Notes under the pieces: generated by a model
Seen by the model: only the letters and a program-made list of their open reading frames with translations
What the model was told of the DNA's origin: nothing
Databases searched by the model: none
NCBI RefSeq assembly: GCF_004402235.1
Contig: NZ_SOFS01000043.1
Coordinates: forward strand, 104,396-168,395
DNA: 64,000 nt
Direction: 5' to 3'
From: Cryobacterium glucosi
GTDB taxonomy: Bacteria; Actinomycetota; Actinomycetes; Actinomycetales; Microbacteriaceae
Translations under genes and position numbers: made by a program
Part shown: positions 50,813 to 59,223 of the stretch, in pieces
How the letters are laid out: the number at the start of each line of letters is the position of its first letter
Position numbering within the stretch: position 1 is the first letter of the stretch

Positions 50813-51871
50813 ATGCGCGCCGCGGTCTACCACGCTGATCACGATGTCCGCCTCGAGGAGGTGCCCCCGCCCGTCCGGGCTCCGGGCGAAGCGCTGCTCG
50901 AGGTGCTGCGCAGCGGCATGTGCGGAACGGACGCCACCGAGTGGAAGGCCGGCCCGCTCACCTTCCCGGTGCAGCACCGCCACCCCGTCACCGGCCAGAC
51001 CGGCCCGATGATTCCCGGCCACGAATTCGTCGGGAAGGTCCTCGAGGTCGACGAGTCGAGCCACTTTTCCGTCGGCGACATCGTCGCGAGCGGTGCGGGT
51101 GTGTCCTGCGGCGTCTGCGACCGGTGTGCGGAAGGTCGCACGAATCTCTGCGACCGGTACTACACACTGGGGCTCAACACCGACGGCGGTATGGCCGAGT
51201 TCGTCTCCTGCCCGGAGAGCACCCTCGTCCTCGTTCCCGAGGGACTCCCGATCGACCTCGCTGGCCTCGCCCAGCCGCTCGCCGTCGGCCTGCACGCCGC
51301 CCGTCGGTCCGGGGTGCGTGACGGTGACCGCGTGGTCCTGATCGGGGCGGGGGCGATCGGCTCCTTCGTGCTCGCCGGGCTGAAATCGCTCGTGTCCGCC
51401 GACGTGACCGTGATCGACTTCCCGGGGGCGCGGCTCGAGCGAGCCCGTCGCCTCGGCGCGACACGGGTCGTCGAGGCAGGTGCGGATGCCGCCGCCCGCG
51501 TCGCCGAGGCCATCGGGCCGTTCGGCGCCGACGTCGTGATCGAGGCCAGCGGGGCGCCCGGACAACTGAACAATGCCCTCGCGATGGTGCGCAAGGGCGG
51601 AACCATCCTCCAGGTCGGGCTGCCGTCGACAGAGCAGTCTGTGGACATCCATTCGCTCGTCATGCGCGAGATCACCGTGCGGACGACGCTTGCGCACGTG
51701 TGCGGCACCGACCTCGCCCCCGCTCTGGGTATTCTGGCGACGACCAATCTGGGCACCGAACTTCTCGACTCCGTCCGACCTCTTGACGACCTCGCCGAAC
51801 AGCTCGAGCGACTCGCGACGGGCCGGCTCGAGGGCAAGGTACTTTTCGATCCACGACAAGGGGCAGCATGA
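50813..51871 (+). CDS. Zinc-dependent medium-chain alcohol/polyol dehydrogenase
   Basis: 352 aa. Catalytic zinc ligands Cys (SGMCGTDATEW) and His-Glu (IPGHEFVG); structural zinc cluster CGVCDRCAEGRTNLC; Rossmann GAGAIGSF. NAD(P)+-dependent oxidation of a secondary alcohol or polyol is expected. ATG 50813 lies 7 bp after the M24 stop; its own stop overlaps the next dehydrogenase as ATGA. Less similar to the other three dehydrogenases in the region than two of those are to each other. Confidence 0.9.
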   Translation: MRAAVYHADHDVRLEEVPPPVRAPGEALLEVLRSGMCGTDATEWKAGPLTFPVQHRHPVTGQTGPMIPGHEFVGKVLEVDESSHFSVGDIVASGAGVSCGVCDRCAEGRTNLCDRYYTLGLNTDGGMAEFVSCPESTLVLVPEGLPIDLAGLAQPLAVGLHAARRSGVRDGDRVVLIGAGAIGSFVLAGLKSLVSADVTVIDFPGARLERARRLGATRVVEAGADAAARVAEAIGPFGADVVIEASGAPGQLNNALAMVRKGGTILQVGLPSTEQSVDIHSLVMREITVRTTLAHVCGTDLAPALGILATTNLGTELLDSVRPLDDLAEQLERLATGRLEGKVLFDPRQGAA

Positions 51872-52926
51872 AGGCAGCAGTTTTCCACGGCGCGCACGAC
51901 ATCCGCATCGAAGACGTGGACGGACCGCCACCCCTCGGCAGCCTCGACGTGCTGCTGCGGCCGTACTGGTGCGGCATCTGCGGCACAGACCTCCACGAGT
52001 ACGCCATGGGGCCGATCGTCATTCCCTCGCACCCGCATCCGCTCACCGGGGCCACCGCCCCGCAGATTCTCGGGCACGAGTTCTCGGCGGAAGTGCTCGA
52101 GGTGGGTTCCGGCGTGCGGTCGGTGCGCGTCGGCCAGCGGGTGTCCGTGATGCCGTTGCTGTACTGCGGCAGCTGCTACTACTGCCGCCGCGGCCTGAAC
52201 CACCTGTGCCAGTCGATGGCCTGCGTCGGCCTGAGCTTCGCCTCCGGAGGAATCTCGGAACTCGCGGTCGTGCCGGCCAGTCACGTGAGCGTGCTGCCCG
52301 ATTCCGTCTCCGACCTCCAGGGCGCCCTCGTCGAGCCGGGAGCGGTGGCCGCCTACGGAGTCGACACGGCGCAGGTCCGGCCGGGGGACACCGTGCTCAT
52401 CACCGGCGCCGGTCCGATCGGCGCACTCGCCTCGCTCTACGCCTCGGCTCTCGGTGCCCGCGTGTTCATCTCCGAGGTCAATCCGACCCGCGTCGCGCTC
52501 GCGAGGAGCCTGGACGTGGGCGAGGTGATCGATCCGTCCAAGATCGACGTCGCCGCCTGGGTCAAGGACCAGACCGAGGGAATCGGCGTCGACGCGGTGA
52601 TCGAGTGCTCGGGCAACGAACGGGCCCTCCAGACGGCCATCGCCTCGGTGCGCTCGGCCGGGCGCATCTCGCAGACCGGCCTGCACACCAGGCAGGCGGC
52701 CATCGACCCCATGGTCCTCTCCGAACACGACATCACCCTCGCAGGCACCTGGTGCTATCCCGTCACGGACTGGCCGCGCATCATCGACCTGATCGCCCGC
52801 GGCCGGTACCCGGTCGAGAAGGTCGTGAGCGCCCAGATCAGCATGGCGGATGTCGTCGAGAAGGGCTTCGAAACCCTGCTCTCGCCGACCGGCGACCAGG
52901 TCAAGGTCCTCGTCAACGCACGCTGA
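51868..52926 (+). CDS. Zinc-dependent dehydrogenase ((R,R)-butanediol dehydrogenase-like), paralogue 1
   Basis: 352 aa. Catalytic zinc: WCGICGTDLHEY and LGHEFSAEV; structural cluster CGSCYYCRRGLNHLC; Rossmann GAGPIGALASL. The CGTDLHEY and GHEFSG-like pattern matches the 2,3-butanediol dehydrogenase/acetoin reductase branch. Near-paralogue of the gene at 57448. It is coupled by ATGA to the dehydrogenase before it. A 2-oxoacid dehydrogenase E1/E2 pair of acetoin-dehydrogenase-like size lies at 59927, but a butanediol pathway is only one possibility. Confidence 0.9.
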   Translation: MKAAVFHGAHDIRIEDVDGPPPLGSLDVLLRPYWCGICGTDLHEYAMGPIVIPSHPHPLTGATAPQILGHEFSAEVLEVGSGVRSVRVGQRVSVMPLLYCGSCYYCRRGLNHLCQSMACVGLSFASGGISELAVVPASHVSVLPDSVSDLQGALVEPGAVAAYGVDTAQVRPGDTVLITGAGPIGALASLYASALGARVFISEVNPTRVALARSLDVGEVIDPSKIDVAAWVKDQTEGIGVDAVIECSGNERALQTAIASVRSAGRISQTGLHTRQAAIDPMVLSEHDITLAGTWCYPVTDWPRIIDLIARGRYPVEKVVSAQISMADVVEKGFETLLSPTGDQVKVLVNAR

Positions 52927-53010
52927 CGTCGATTCACACGGCTGACCTCGATCCACACTGACGCGCACCCCTCGCGCACCCTCTCCCGTCCCCACGATTG
53001 GAATCCCGAT

Positions 53011-53991
53011 ATGAAAGCGCTGCGCTTCGCGGAACAGAATGTTCCCCGGATTGACGAGCTGCCCATCCCCGCGATCGGAGCCGACGAAGTGCTCGTCGCC
53101 GCGCGATCCGTCGGGGTCTGCCACTCCGACATCGACCTGCTCGAGGGTCGGTACATCATCCCGTTCGAGTACCCGATCATTCCCGGACACGAATGGTCCG
53201 GTGAGGTGGTCGCGGTGGGAAACCGGGTGCAGGACTTCGCGGCCGGCGATCGGGTCGTCGGCGAGTGTGTCATCGGGGAGGACCACTTCGGGTTCTCGAT
53301 CAGCGGTGCGGCCGCGGAGTTCTTCGTGGCCAGGCCCGAATGGCTGCACAAGCTTCCCGCGAGCGTGTCGTACACGAACGGCGCTCTTGTCGAGCCGTTC
53401 AGCGTCGCGTACTACGCGCTGATGCGGGTCGGGAACGTCAACGCGAGCGACACCCTCGTCGTGCTCGGTGCCGGACCGATCGGACTCGCCGTCACCGCGG
53501 CCGCCTCGGCCCTCGGCGCCGTGACGATCGTCGTAGAGCCTTCGCCAGAACGCCGGGATGCCGCGCTGCGACTCGGCGCCAGCCACGCCGTGCACCCCGA
53601 CGATATCGTCGAGTTCCTGAACGAGCAGACGGACGGGCGCGGAGCGGATGTCGTCGTCGAGGCGAGCGGCCGGCCGGCCGTCATGGCCCAGGCGCTCGAA
53701 CTCGCCGCCTTCCGGGGCCGGGTCGCCTACATCGGCATCGACGTCGGGCGCGAGGCGCCGGCGAAGCTCGGGCTCATCCAGTCCAAGGAGCTCAAGATCA
53801 CCGGTTCGGTCGGCTCGCCCGGAGTGTGGCCGGAAACCCTGCGCTTCCTCGCTCACACCGGAATCGACCTGAGCCCGCTCGTCACCCAGAGGTTCGGGGC
53901 CGCCGACGCACTGGGCGCCCTGGAGGCCGCGCACCACCCGGCGACCACGATCAAGGCGCACATCGAATTCGACGCCGTGCTGCCCGCATAG
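53011..53991 (+). CDS. Medium-chain dehydrogenase without structural zinc
   Basis: 326 aa. Catalytic ligands Cys (GVCHSDIDLLEG) and His-Glu (IIPGHEWSGEV) are present, but the four-Cys structural zinc loop is absent: VVGECVIGEDHFGFSISGAA occupies its place. Rossmann GAGPIGLAVTAA and a family C-terminus. Similar to threonine/sorbitol dehydrogenase-like enzymes. It is preceded by an 84-bp gap with no clear promoter and followed by a strong hairpin, so it is likely the last gene of the 49123 operon. Confidence 0.88.
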   Translation: MKALRFAEQNVPRIDELPIPAIGADEVLVAARSVGVCHSDIDLLEGRYIIPFEYPIIPGHEWSGEVVAVGNRVQDFAAGDRVVGECVIGEDHFGFSISGAAAEFFVARPEWLHKLPASVSYTNGALVEPFSVAYYALMRVGNVNASDTLVVLGAGPIGLAVTAAASALGAVTIVVEPSPERRDAALRLGASHAVHPDDIVEFLNEQTDGRGADVVVEASGRPAVMAQALELAAFRGRVAYIGIDVGREAPAKLGLIQSKELKITGSVGSPGVWPETLRFLAHTGIDLSPLVTQRFGAADALGALEAAHHPATTIKAHIEFDAVLPA

Positions 53992-54003
53992 CGAACAGAT
54001 CTG

Positions 54004-54052
54004 AACGACGGATGTCCCGGACGAGCGCTGCTTGTCCGGGACATCCGTCGTT
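54004..54052. terminator. Convergent terminator, dehydrogenase / PRISE-like gene
   Basis: Perfect 19-bp stem AACGACGGATGTCCCGGAC and complement, 11-nt loop, between converging genes. Confidence 0.78.
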
Positions 54053-54069
54053 GGGGTGGGGGAAACGGC

Positions 54070-55155
54070 CTAGGGGATGATCTTCGCCGCGCGGTACCGC
54101 TCCACCTTGTCGAGGAAGCTGTCCGGCGTGGACCGGAAGCCCAGGAACCCGGCTTGGCGGCTCTTGTTCATGTCGGTGAAGCACTCGATGTTGCGGCCGA
54201 GGTCGCTGTCGGTGTGCCACCAGGAAGCGAGGCGGGTGACGTCCGTTTCAACGAGTCCTTCCCGTTCGGCGATGGCGCTCCAGACCTCGTCCTTGCCGGC
54301 CATCTGCGCGGTCAACGGGCGGGGTTCGCCCTCGAAACCGGCCCAGGGAACATCGAAGATCGCGGCGACCCGCGGCCAGAGCCAGCGCCAGCGGAAGACG
54401 TCGCCGTTGGCGATGTTGAACGCTTCGTTGGCACCCTCCGGGTGCGTGCCCGCCCAGATGATCTGCTCGGCGAGCAGGTCGACGTCGGTGACGTCTGTGA
54501 CGCCGTTCCACTGGGTGGCTGAGCCGGGAAAGGTGAACGTCAGCCCGAGTTCCTTGCAGATCGCGGCGTAGACGGAGAGGGTGAGCACCATGTTCATCGC
54601 GTTGTCCGTTGCGAACCCGAAGACGGTGTGTGCGCGGTGCACGCTCCAGGTGAAGCCGTTCCGGGCGGCGGACCCGAACAGCTCGTCCTCCTGCGCGTAG
54701 TAGAAGTTCGGCTGCGGCAGCCGTGGCTCGTCCTCGTGGAACGGGGTCTCCGCGGTGACGCCGGTCGCATAGTTGTCGAACGGGCCGAGGTAGTGCTTGA
54801 GCCCGGTCATCAGGGCCACGTGCCTGACCGACTTCTCGCCTTCGAGCGCCGCGAGCACGTTGCGCACGAGGGCGCTGTTGACCTCGATGTTCTCGGTCTC
54901 GGTATCCCGCTTCACCCACGCCGTGATCACGACGAGTTCCGGGCGGGTGCCCGTGAGCGCGGCGGCGAGGGACTCGGGGTCCAGGAGGTCTGCCGTCACG
55001 GCGGTGATGCCGGGCGTCTCGGAGTGGCCTCGCCTCGAGAGGCCGGTCACGTCCCAGCCCGCGTCGACCAACTGCTTCACGACCGTCTGGCCCGTGATGC
55101 CCGTCGCTCCGACGATGAGCGCGCGCCGCCGGGGAACTGTTGAGGGGGATGTCAC
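54070..55155 (-). CDS. PRISE-like NAD(P)-dependent reductase (extended SDR)
   Basis: 361 aa. RRALIVGATGITGQTVVKQL (TGxxGxxG), and the progesterone 5-beta-reductase/iridoid-synthase-like pieces RHVALMTGLKHYLGPFDNY, FYYAQEDELF (catalytic Tyr in FYYxQED), WSVHRAHTVFGFA, NIANGDVFRWRWLWP. PRISE enzymes reduce enones. GTG 55155 is chosen with AAAGGA upstream; the frame opens at 55239. Its promoter carries the XRE-cupin operator at 55206-55222. Confidence 0.88.
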   Translation of the reverse strand: MTSPSTVPRRRALIVGATGITGQTVVKQLVDAGWDVTGLSRRGHSETPGITAVTADLLDPESLAAALTGTRPELVVITAWVKRDTETENIEVNSALVRNVLAALEGEKSVRHVALMTGLKHYLGPFDNYATGVTAETPFHEDEPRLPQPNFYYAQEDELFGSAARNGFTWSVHRAHTVFGFATDNAMNMVLTLSVYAAICKELGLTFTFPGSATQWNGVTDVTDVDLLAEQIIWAGTHPEGANEAFNIANGDVFRWRWLWPRVAAIFDVPWAGFEGEPRPLTAQMAGKDEVWSAIAEREGLVETDVTRLASWWHTDSDLGRNIECFTDMNKSRQAGFLGFRSTPDSFLDKVERYRAAKIIP

Positions 55156-55205
55156 AAGTCGATCCTTTCCTGATGGACGGGACTTCCTTGTCGCCGTCCT
55201 GAGGT

Positions 55206-55239
55206 GTTCAATGATACTTAACATTGGAATTCCCGGCAA
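55206..55239 (-). promoter_or_regulatory. Promoter with XRE-cupin-type operator (PRISE-like gene)
   Basis: Minus-strand TTGCCG (55239-55234), 17-bp spacer, TATCAT (55216-55211). The 17-mer GTTCAATGATACTTAAC (55206-55222) overlaps the -10 and matches the operator at 56136 at 13 of 17 positions. Confidence 0.55.
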
Positions 55240-55417
55240 GCCGCGCCGGAACCGCCAGAACCGCCGATTTGGCCCTAGTGGCGGGGTATTCGGGGCTCTT
55301 CCTGTGTATATTTGTCCGTACTCACCTTTTTTTCGGAGCGTGGGGTGTGTAGCCGGGCTTCAATGATGATGCGAGGCAGGTCCTCGTCGTCGTCATGCTG
55401 ATGTGTGACAGAGGAAC

Positions 55418-56065
55418 ATGATGGACAATTTAGGGTCTCGGCTGAAAGACATCAGGCTCAAGGCCGGCCTGACGTTGCGCGAGCTGGCCAGACAGGTCGA
55501 CGTTTCGCCCTCCTTCGTCTCCCAGATCGAGAACGGCAAGTCACAGCCGTCCGTCGCGACCCTGTATGCCTTCGCCCAGTTGCTGAACGTGTCCGTCGAC
55601 GACCTCTTCGAGAGTAAGCCGGCCCTCGACCCTGGAGTTCCGGCAGTCCACCCCGAAGAAGTCCTGAATCGGGGCGACGTGACGAATCCCTCGGAGGCGT
55701 GGCATCCGTCCGAGTATGCGAACCGGGTCTCCGTGGTGCATCCCTCTCATCGGTCGCGGCTCAACATGGCCGCAGGGGTCAACTGGGAACGTCTTGCCGC
55801 CACGCCGGAGCGCGACGTCAACTTCATGAAGATCGTCTACGCGCCGGGAGCCACGTCGACGGACGAGGGCGACACCGTCTCCCACGCCGGCTACGAGTAC
55901 GGCTATGTCATCGCGGGTGAGTTGCAGGTGACGATCGGCGACGAGGCATTCACGCTGCATGCGGGCGAGTCGCTCGGCTTCGATTCCTCGATCCCGCACA
56001 GCCTGAAGAACACCGGAAGCATCGACGTCCAGGGAATCTGGTTCGTGCACGGCGCGCACGCTTAG
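55418..56065 (+). CDS. XRE family regulator with cupin sensor domain
   Basis: 215 aa. HTH_3 at residues about 8-62 (LKDIRLKAGLTLRELARQVD, PSFVSQIENGKSQPS), linker, then a cupin_2 domain at about 130-212 (GYEYGYVIAGELQVTIGDEA, HAGESLGFDSSIPHSLKN). Such regulators bind a small molecule in the cupin and control neighbouring catabolic genes. GAGGAAC precedes tandem ATG codons 55418 and 55421. Related 17-bp palindromes lie on both sides (55206, 56136), so it likely controls the PRISE-like gene and the EboE-like/dehydrogenase operon. Confidence 0.92.
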   Translation: MMDNLGSRLKDIRLKAGLTLRELARQVDVSPSFVSQIENGKSQPSVATLYAFAQLLNVSVDDLFESKPALDPGVPAVHPEEVLNRGDVTNPSEAWHPSEYANRVSVVHPSHRSRLNMAAGVNWERLAATPERDVNFMKIVYAPGATSTDEGDTVSHAGYEYGYVIAGELQVTIGDEAFTLHAGESLGFDSSIPHSLKNTGSIDVQGIWFVHGAHA

Positions 56066-56101
56066 CCGCTCAATTCCGTAAGGCACGCGTCGGGCGTTCG
56101 G

Positions 56102-56152
56102 TTGACAGCGATGCTGGAGACGTCGTAGCCTGTGTGTTAAGGAATACTTAAC
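56102..56152 (+). promoter_or_regulatory. Promoter and operator of the EboE-like operon
   Basis: TTGACA (56102-56107), 18-bp spacer, TAGCCT (56126-56131), then perfect palindrome GTTAAG-GAATA-CTTAAC (56136-56152) at about +5 to +21. Confidence 0.62.
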
Positions 56153-56242
56153 GGGTGTTCACTCTCGTCTTAGACGACGACACCCTTCCTTGATATCACG
56201 ACGATGTGAGCCGGATGACCGGCGGAAAAGGACCAGACCTCC

Positions 56243-57451
56243 ATGGATCTCGGACGCGGCCTCGGCCACCTGTCATATTCCACCCTCGTGCACGCGGGCG
56301 ACACGTGGGCGGAGATGAAGGAGAGCCTGCACACCTTCGTCCCCGACGTCAAAGCCCGGGTCTCGCCCGATCAGCGCTTCGGCGTCTCACTGCGCATCTC
56401 GGCCGACTCGGCGAAGACCCTCGCAGCAAGCCCCGGAGAACGGGCAGAGCTCCGGACGTTCCTCGACGACAACGACCTGTACGTCTACACGGTGAACGCG
56501 TTCCCGTATGGGCCGTTCAAGGGCGATCTGGTGATGGAACGGGTCTATGAACCGGACTGGTCGACCGACGACAGGGTCGCGTATACGAACTCGGTCGCGG
56601 ACATCCTCGCGGAGATCGCTCCGGCGGACGTGAGCCCCAGCATCCAGACGGCCCCGCTCGCGTTCGCTCCGAATGTCACGGACGACGACTACGTCGCCCG
56701 GTTCACCACCAACCTGTTCCTGGTCGTCGCCCACCTCGTCGAGCTCGAGGCGCGCACGGGTCGGCGGGTCAAGCTCGCCCTCGAGCCGGAGCCCGCGTGC
56801 TTCCTGGAGACCACGGCGGAGACCGTCGCGTTCTTCACCGAGCGGGTCTACTCGCCGCAGGGCATCGCCGAGCTCGCCCGGCTCGCCGGGCTGCCCCTGT
56901 CGGAGGCCGAAGGTGCGATGCGCCGATACCTCGGCATCGTCTTCGACATCGGCCACCAGTCCGTCGGATTCGAGGATATTCCGGCATCGCTCCGCAGCCT
57001 CGTCGACGCCGGGATCCCGATCTTCAAGCTCCAGGAGGCGGCGGCGCTCTGGGTCAGGGACCTCACCCCTGCACTCGTCCCCCAGCTGCGCGTCTTCACC
57101 GACACGATCTACCTGAGCCAGACGACGATGCGCCAGGACGGTGCGGTCACGAAGTACCTCACCCTCGGCGACGCGCTCGACGCGTTCGAGGCGAACCCGG
57201 TGCCCACCGAGATCCGCACCCACTTCCACGTTCCGGTCTTCCTCGAGGAACTCGGCCCGTTCGTCACGACGCGGTTCGCCGTGCAGCAGGCGCTGCAGAT
57301 GCACCGTGAGACACCGCTCTCCGACCACCTGGAAATCGAGACGTATACCTGGGACGTGCTCCCGGCGCACCTCAAGACCGGCGACATCACCGACTACGTG
57401 ACCCGCGAACTCGAGTTCGTCCGCGCCGAGCTGCTGGACCCCCGTCCATGA
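56243..57451 (+). CDS. EboE-like TIM-barrel protein (xylose-isomerase-like)
   Basis: 402 aa. It resembles EboE, named for a role in metabolite traffic in algal and bacterial ebo clusters: GHLSYSTLVHAGDTWAEM, VKARVSPDQRFGVSLRISAD, LYVYTVNAFPYGPFKGD, VYEPDWSTDDRVAYTN, LALEPEPACFLETTAETV, YLGIVFDIGHQSVGFED. The Glu, Asp-His and Glu residues at these strand ends look like a metal site of the AP-endonuclease-2/xylose isomerase fold. No eboA, B, C, D or F is nearby. It is first in an operon, overlapping a butanediol-type dehydrogenase as ATGA. A sugar or polyol isomerase function is inferred from context. Confidence 0.82.
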   Translation: MDLGRGLGHLSYSTLVHAGDTWAEMKESLHTFVPDVKARVSPDQRFGVSLRISADSAKTLAASPGERAELRTFLDDNDLYVYTVNAFPYGPFKGDLVMERVYEPDWSTDDRVAYTNSVADILAEIAPADVSPSIQTAPLAFAPNVTDDDYVARFTTNLFLVVAHLVELEARTGRRVKLALEPEPACFLETTAETVAFFTERVYSPQGIAELARLAGLPLSEAEGAMRRYLGIVFDIGHQSVGFEDIPASLRSLVDAGIPIFKLQEAAALWVRDLTPALVPQLRVFTDTIYLSQTTMRQDGAVTKYLTLGDALDAFEANPVPTEIRTHFHVPVFLEELGPFVTTRFAVQQALQMHRETPLSDHLEIETYTWDVLPAHLKTGDITDYVTRELEFVRAELLDPRP

Positions 57452-58509
57452 GGGCTGCCGTCTTCCACGGAGCCGGCGACATCCGCGTCGAGGAGGTCAC
57501 GGCTCCCGAGTCGCCCCGCGCAGGCGAAATCCTGGTCAGGCCGTTGTGGTGCGGCATCTGCGGCACCGACCTGCACGAATACGCCCAGGGCCCGATCGTG
57601 ATTCCGCGGGAGCCGCATCCGCTCACCCGGGTGTGCGGCTCGCAGATTCTGGGCCACGAATTCTCGGCCGAAGTGGTCGAGGTCGGCGACGGGGTGACCG
57701 CGGTGCGGCCGGGCGAGCGGGTGTCGGTGATGCCGCTGCTGTCCTGCGGGCACTGCTACTTCTGCCGCAGGGGACTGAACCACCTCTGCCGCACCATGGC
57801 CGCCGTCGGGCTCAGCTACCAGTGGGGCGGCATCGCCGACCTCGCCATCGTGCCCGCCGCGAACGTCACAGTGCTCCCCGACGGCGTGTCCGACCTGCAG
57901 GGCGCCGTCGTCGAACCGGGCGCTGTCGCGGCGTACGGGGTGGACACCGCCCGTGTGCGCCCCGGCGACAACGTGCTCATCACCGGGGCCGGTCCGATCG
58001 GCGCCCTCGCGTCGCTCTACGCAGCCTCGCTCGGGGCGAACGTCTTCGTCTCGGAGGTCAATCCGGTGCGCGCGGCGCTCGTGCGCAGCTTCGACGTCGG
58101 AGTGGTGCTCGACCCGACCGCCGTCGACGTGCCGGGCTGGCTTCGCGACCGGACAGACGGTATCGGTGTCGACGCGGTGATCGAATGCTCGGGGAACGAG
58201 CGGGCGCTGCAGGCGGCGATCGCCTCGGTGCGTTCTGCCGGGAGGATCTCCCAGACCGGGCTGCACACGAAGGCTGCGGCCATCGACCCGATGGTCATCT
58301 CCGAGCACGACATCACGATCTCGGGCACCTGGTGCTTCCCGGTCACCGACTGGCCGCGCATCATCGACCTGATCGACAGGGGTCGGTACCCGGTGGAGAA
58401 GGTCGTGACAGCCCAGATCGCGATGAAGGATGTCGTGGCCCAGGGCTTCGACACGCTGCTGTCACCGACCGGCGACCAGGTCAAGGTGCTCGTGCGCGCC
58501 GGCTCGTGA
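57448..58509 (+). CDS. Zinc-dependent dehydrogenase ((R,R)-butanediol dehydrogenase-like), paralogue 2
   Basis: 353 aa. WCGICGTDLHEYAQGP, LGHEFSAEV, structural zinc CGHCYFCRRGLNHLC, Rossmann GAGPIGALASLYAASLGANV. Very similar to the 51868 gene along its whole length, including identical blocks such as VIECSGNERALQ and SVRSAGRISQTGLHT. Start overlaps the EboE-like stop (ATGA), so the two are translated together. Probably a duplicate that serves a different branch of the same pathway. Confidence 0.9.
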   Translation: MRAAVFHGAGDIRVEEVTAPESPRAGEILVRPLWCGICGTDLHEYAQGPIVIPREPHPLTRVCGSQILGHEFSAEVVEVGDGVTAVRPGERVSVMPLLSCGHCYFCRRGLNHLCRTMAAVGLSYQWGGIADLAIVPAANVTVLPDGVSDLQGAVVEPGAVAAYGVDTARVRPGDNVLITGAGPIGALASLYAASLGANVFVSEVNPVRAALVRSFDVGVVLDPTAVDVPGWLRDRTDGIGVDAVIECSGNERALQAAIASVRSAGRISQTGLHTKAAAIDPMVISEHDITISGTWCFPVTDWPRIIDLIDRGRYPVEKVVTAQIAMKDVVAQGFDTLLSPTGDQVKVLVRAGS

Positions 58510-58530
58510 TGCCGCGCCCCGAGTGGCCGC

Positions 58531-59223
58531 CTACTGGGCGAAGAGCGCCGGATGCGTGGACAGCTCGAGCCTGGTGCGGCGGATGTGGCCGGCCAGCATC
58601 CGCTCGGCCTCGTCGCCGTCGCCGCGCCTCAGCGCCCCGACGAGCAACTGGTGTTCGTAGTGGACGGCGCGGTTGACATCGGGCCCGATCAGGGTCGTGA
58701 AAGCGCGTCGATAGTGCTGGGTCGAGTTCCATAACCGGTGGATGGTCTCGCCCAGGATGGACGTCACGGCGCCGGAGTAGGAGAGCAGGTGGAACTCGCG
58801 GTCGAGGCGCAGGAACGTTTCGACGTCCGTGCCGGCCTGCATTTCATCGGCGAGTTCCTGCAGGCGGCCGAGGGTCTCCGGCGACAGATTGGGCAGGCTG
58901 TAGCGCAGCAGCAGGGGTTCGATGCGCTCGCGGATCTGGTACATCTCCTCGCACTCCGCGAGGCTCAGGTGGGAGACCCAGGCGCCGGTGTTCGCGACGA
59001 GGGTGACGAGGCCATCGGATTCCAGGATGCGCAGCGCCTCGCGAACGGGGAGCCGGCTCGCGCCGAACTGTTCGGCGACGTCCTCCTGGCGGATCCGGGT
59101 GCCGGGGGCGTATGCGCCGGACAGGATCTCGTCCCGCAATCGCGTGGCGATACGGCTGCCGGCGCTGCCGTCGCGGCTGGGGGCGCTGGCCATGGGGTCC
59201 GTCCGGTCGGTGGTGTCGGTCAT
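58531..59223 (-). CDS. GntR family regulator, FCD subfamily
   Basis: 230 aa. Winged HTH at residues about 22-85 (IATRLRDEILSGAYAPGTRI, EQFGASRLPVREALRILESD), FCD helical effector domain about 90-220 (MYQIRERIEPLLLRYSL, REFHLLSYSG, DHRR-like YEHQLLVGALRRGD), with Asp/His residues that often bind a metal and an organic acid. ATG 59223 overlaps the stop of the VOC gene as ATGA, so it is coupled to it. Candidate sites TTGGATWCAAT lie in the VOC/E1 divergent region. Confidence 0.92.
   Translation of the reverse strand: MTDTTDRTDPMASAPSRDGSAGSRIATRLRDEILSGAYAPGTRIRQEDVAEQFGASRLPVREALRILESDGLVTLVANTGAWVSHLSLAECEEMYQIRERIEPLLLRYSLPNLSPETLGRLQELADEMQAGTDVETFLRLDREFHLLSYSGAVTSILGETIHRLWNSTQHYRRAFTTLIGPDVNRAVHYEHQLLVGALRRGDGDEAERMLAGHIRRTRLELSTHPALFAQ

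Noticed and set aside
51160..53961. Open frame of 933 codons on the minus strand
   Set aside because: It lies antisense to three zinc dehydrogenases that have complete motifs and coupled starts. Composition (Asp/Arg/Gly/His-rich) is typical of shadow frames.
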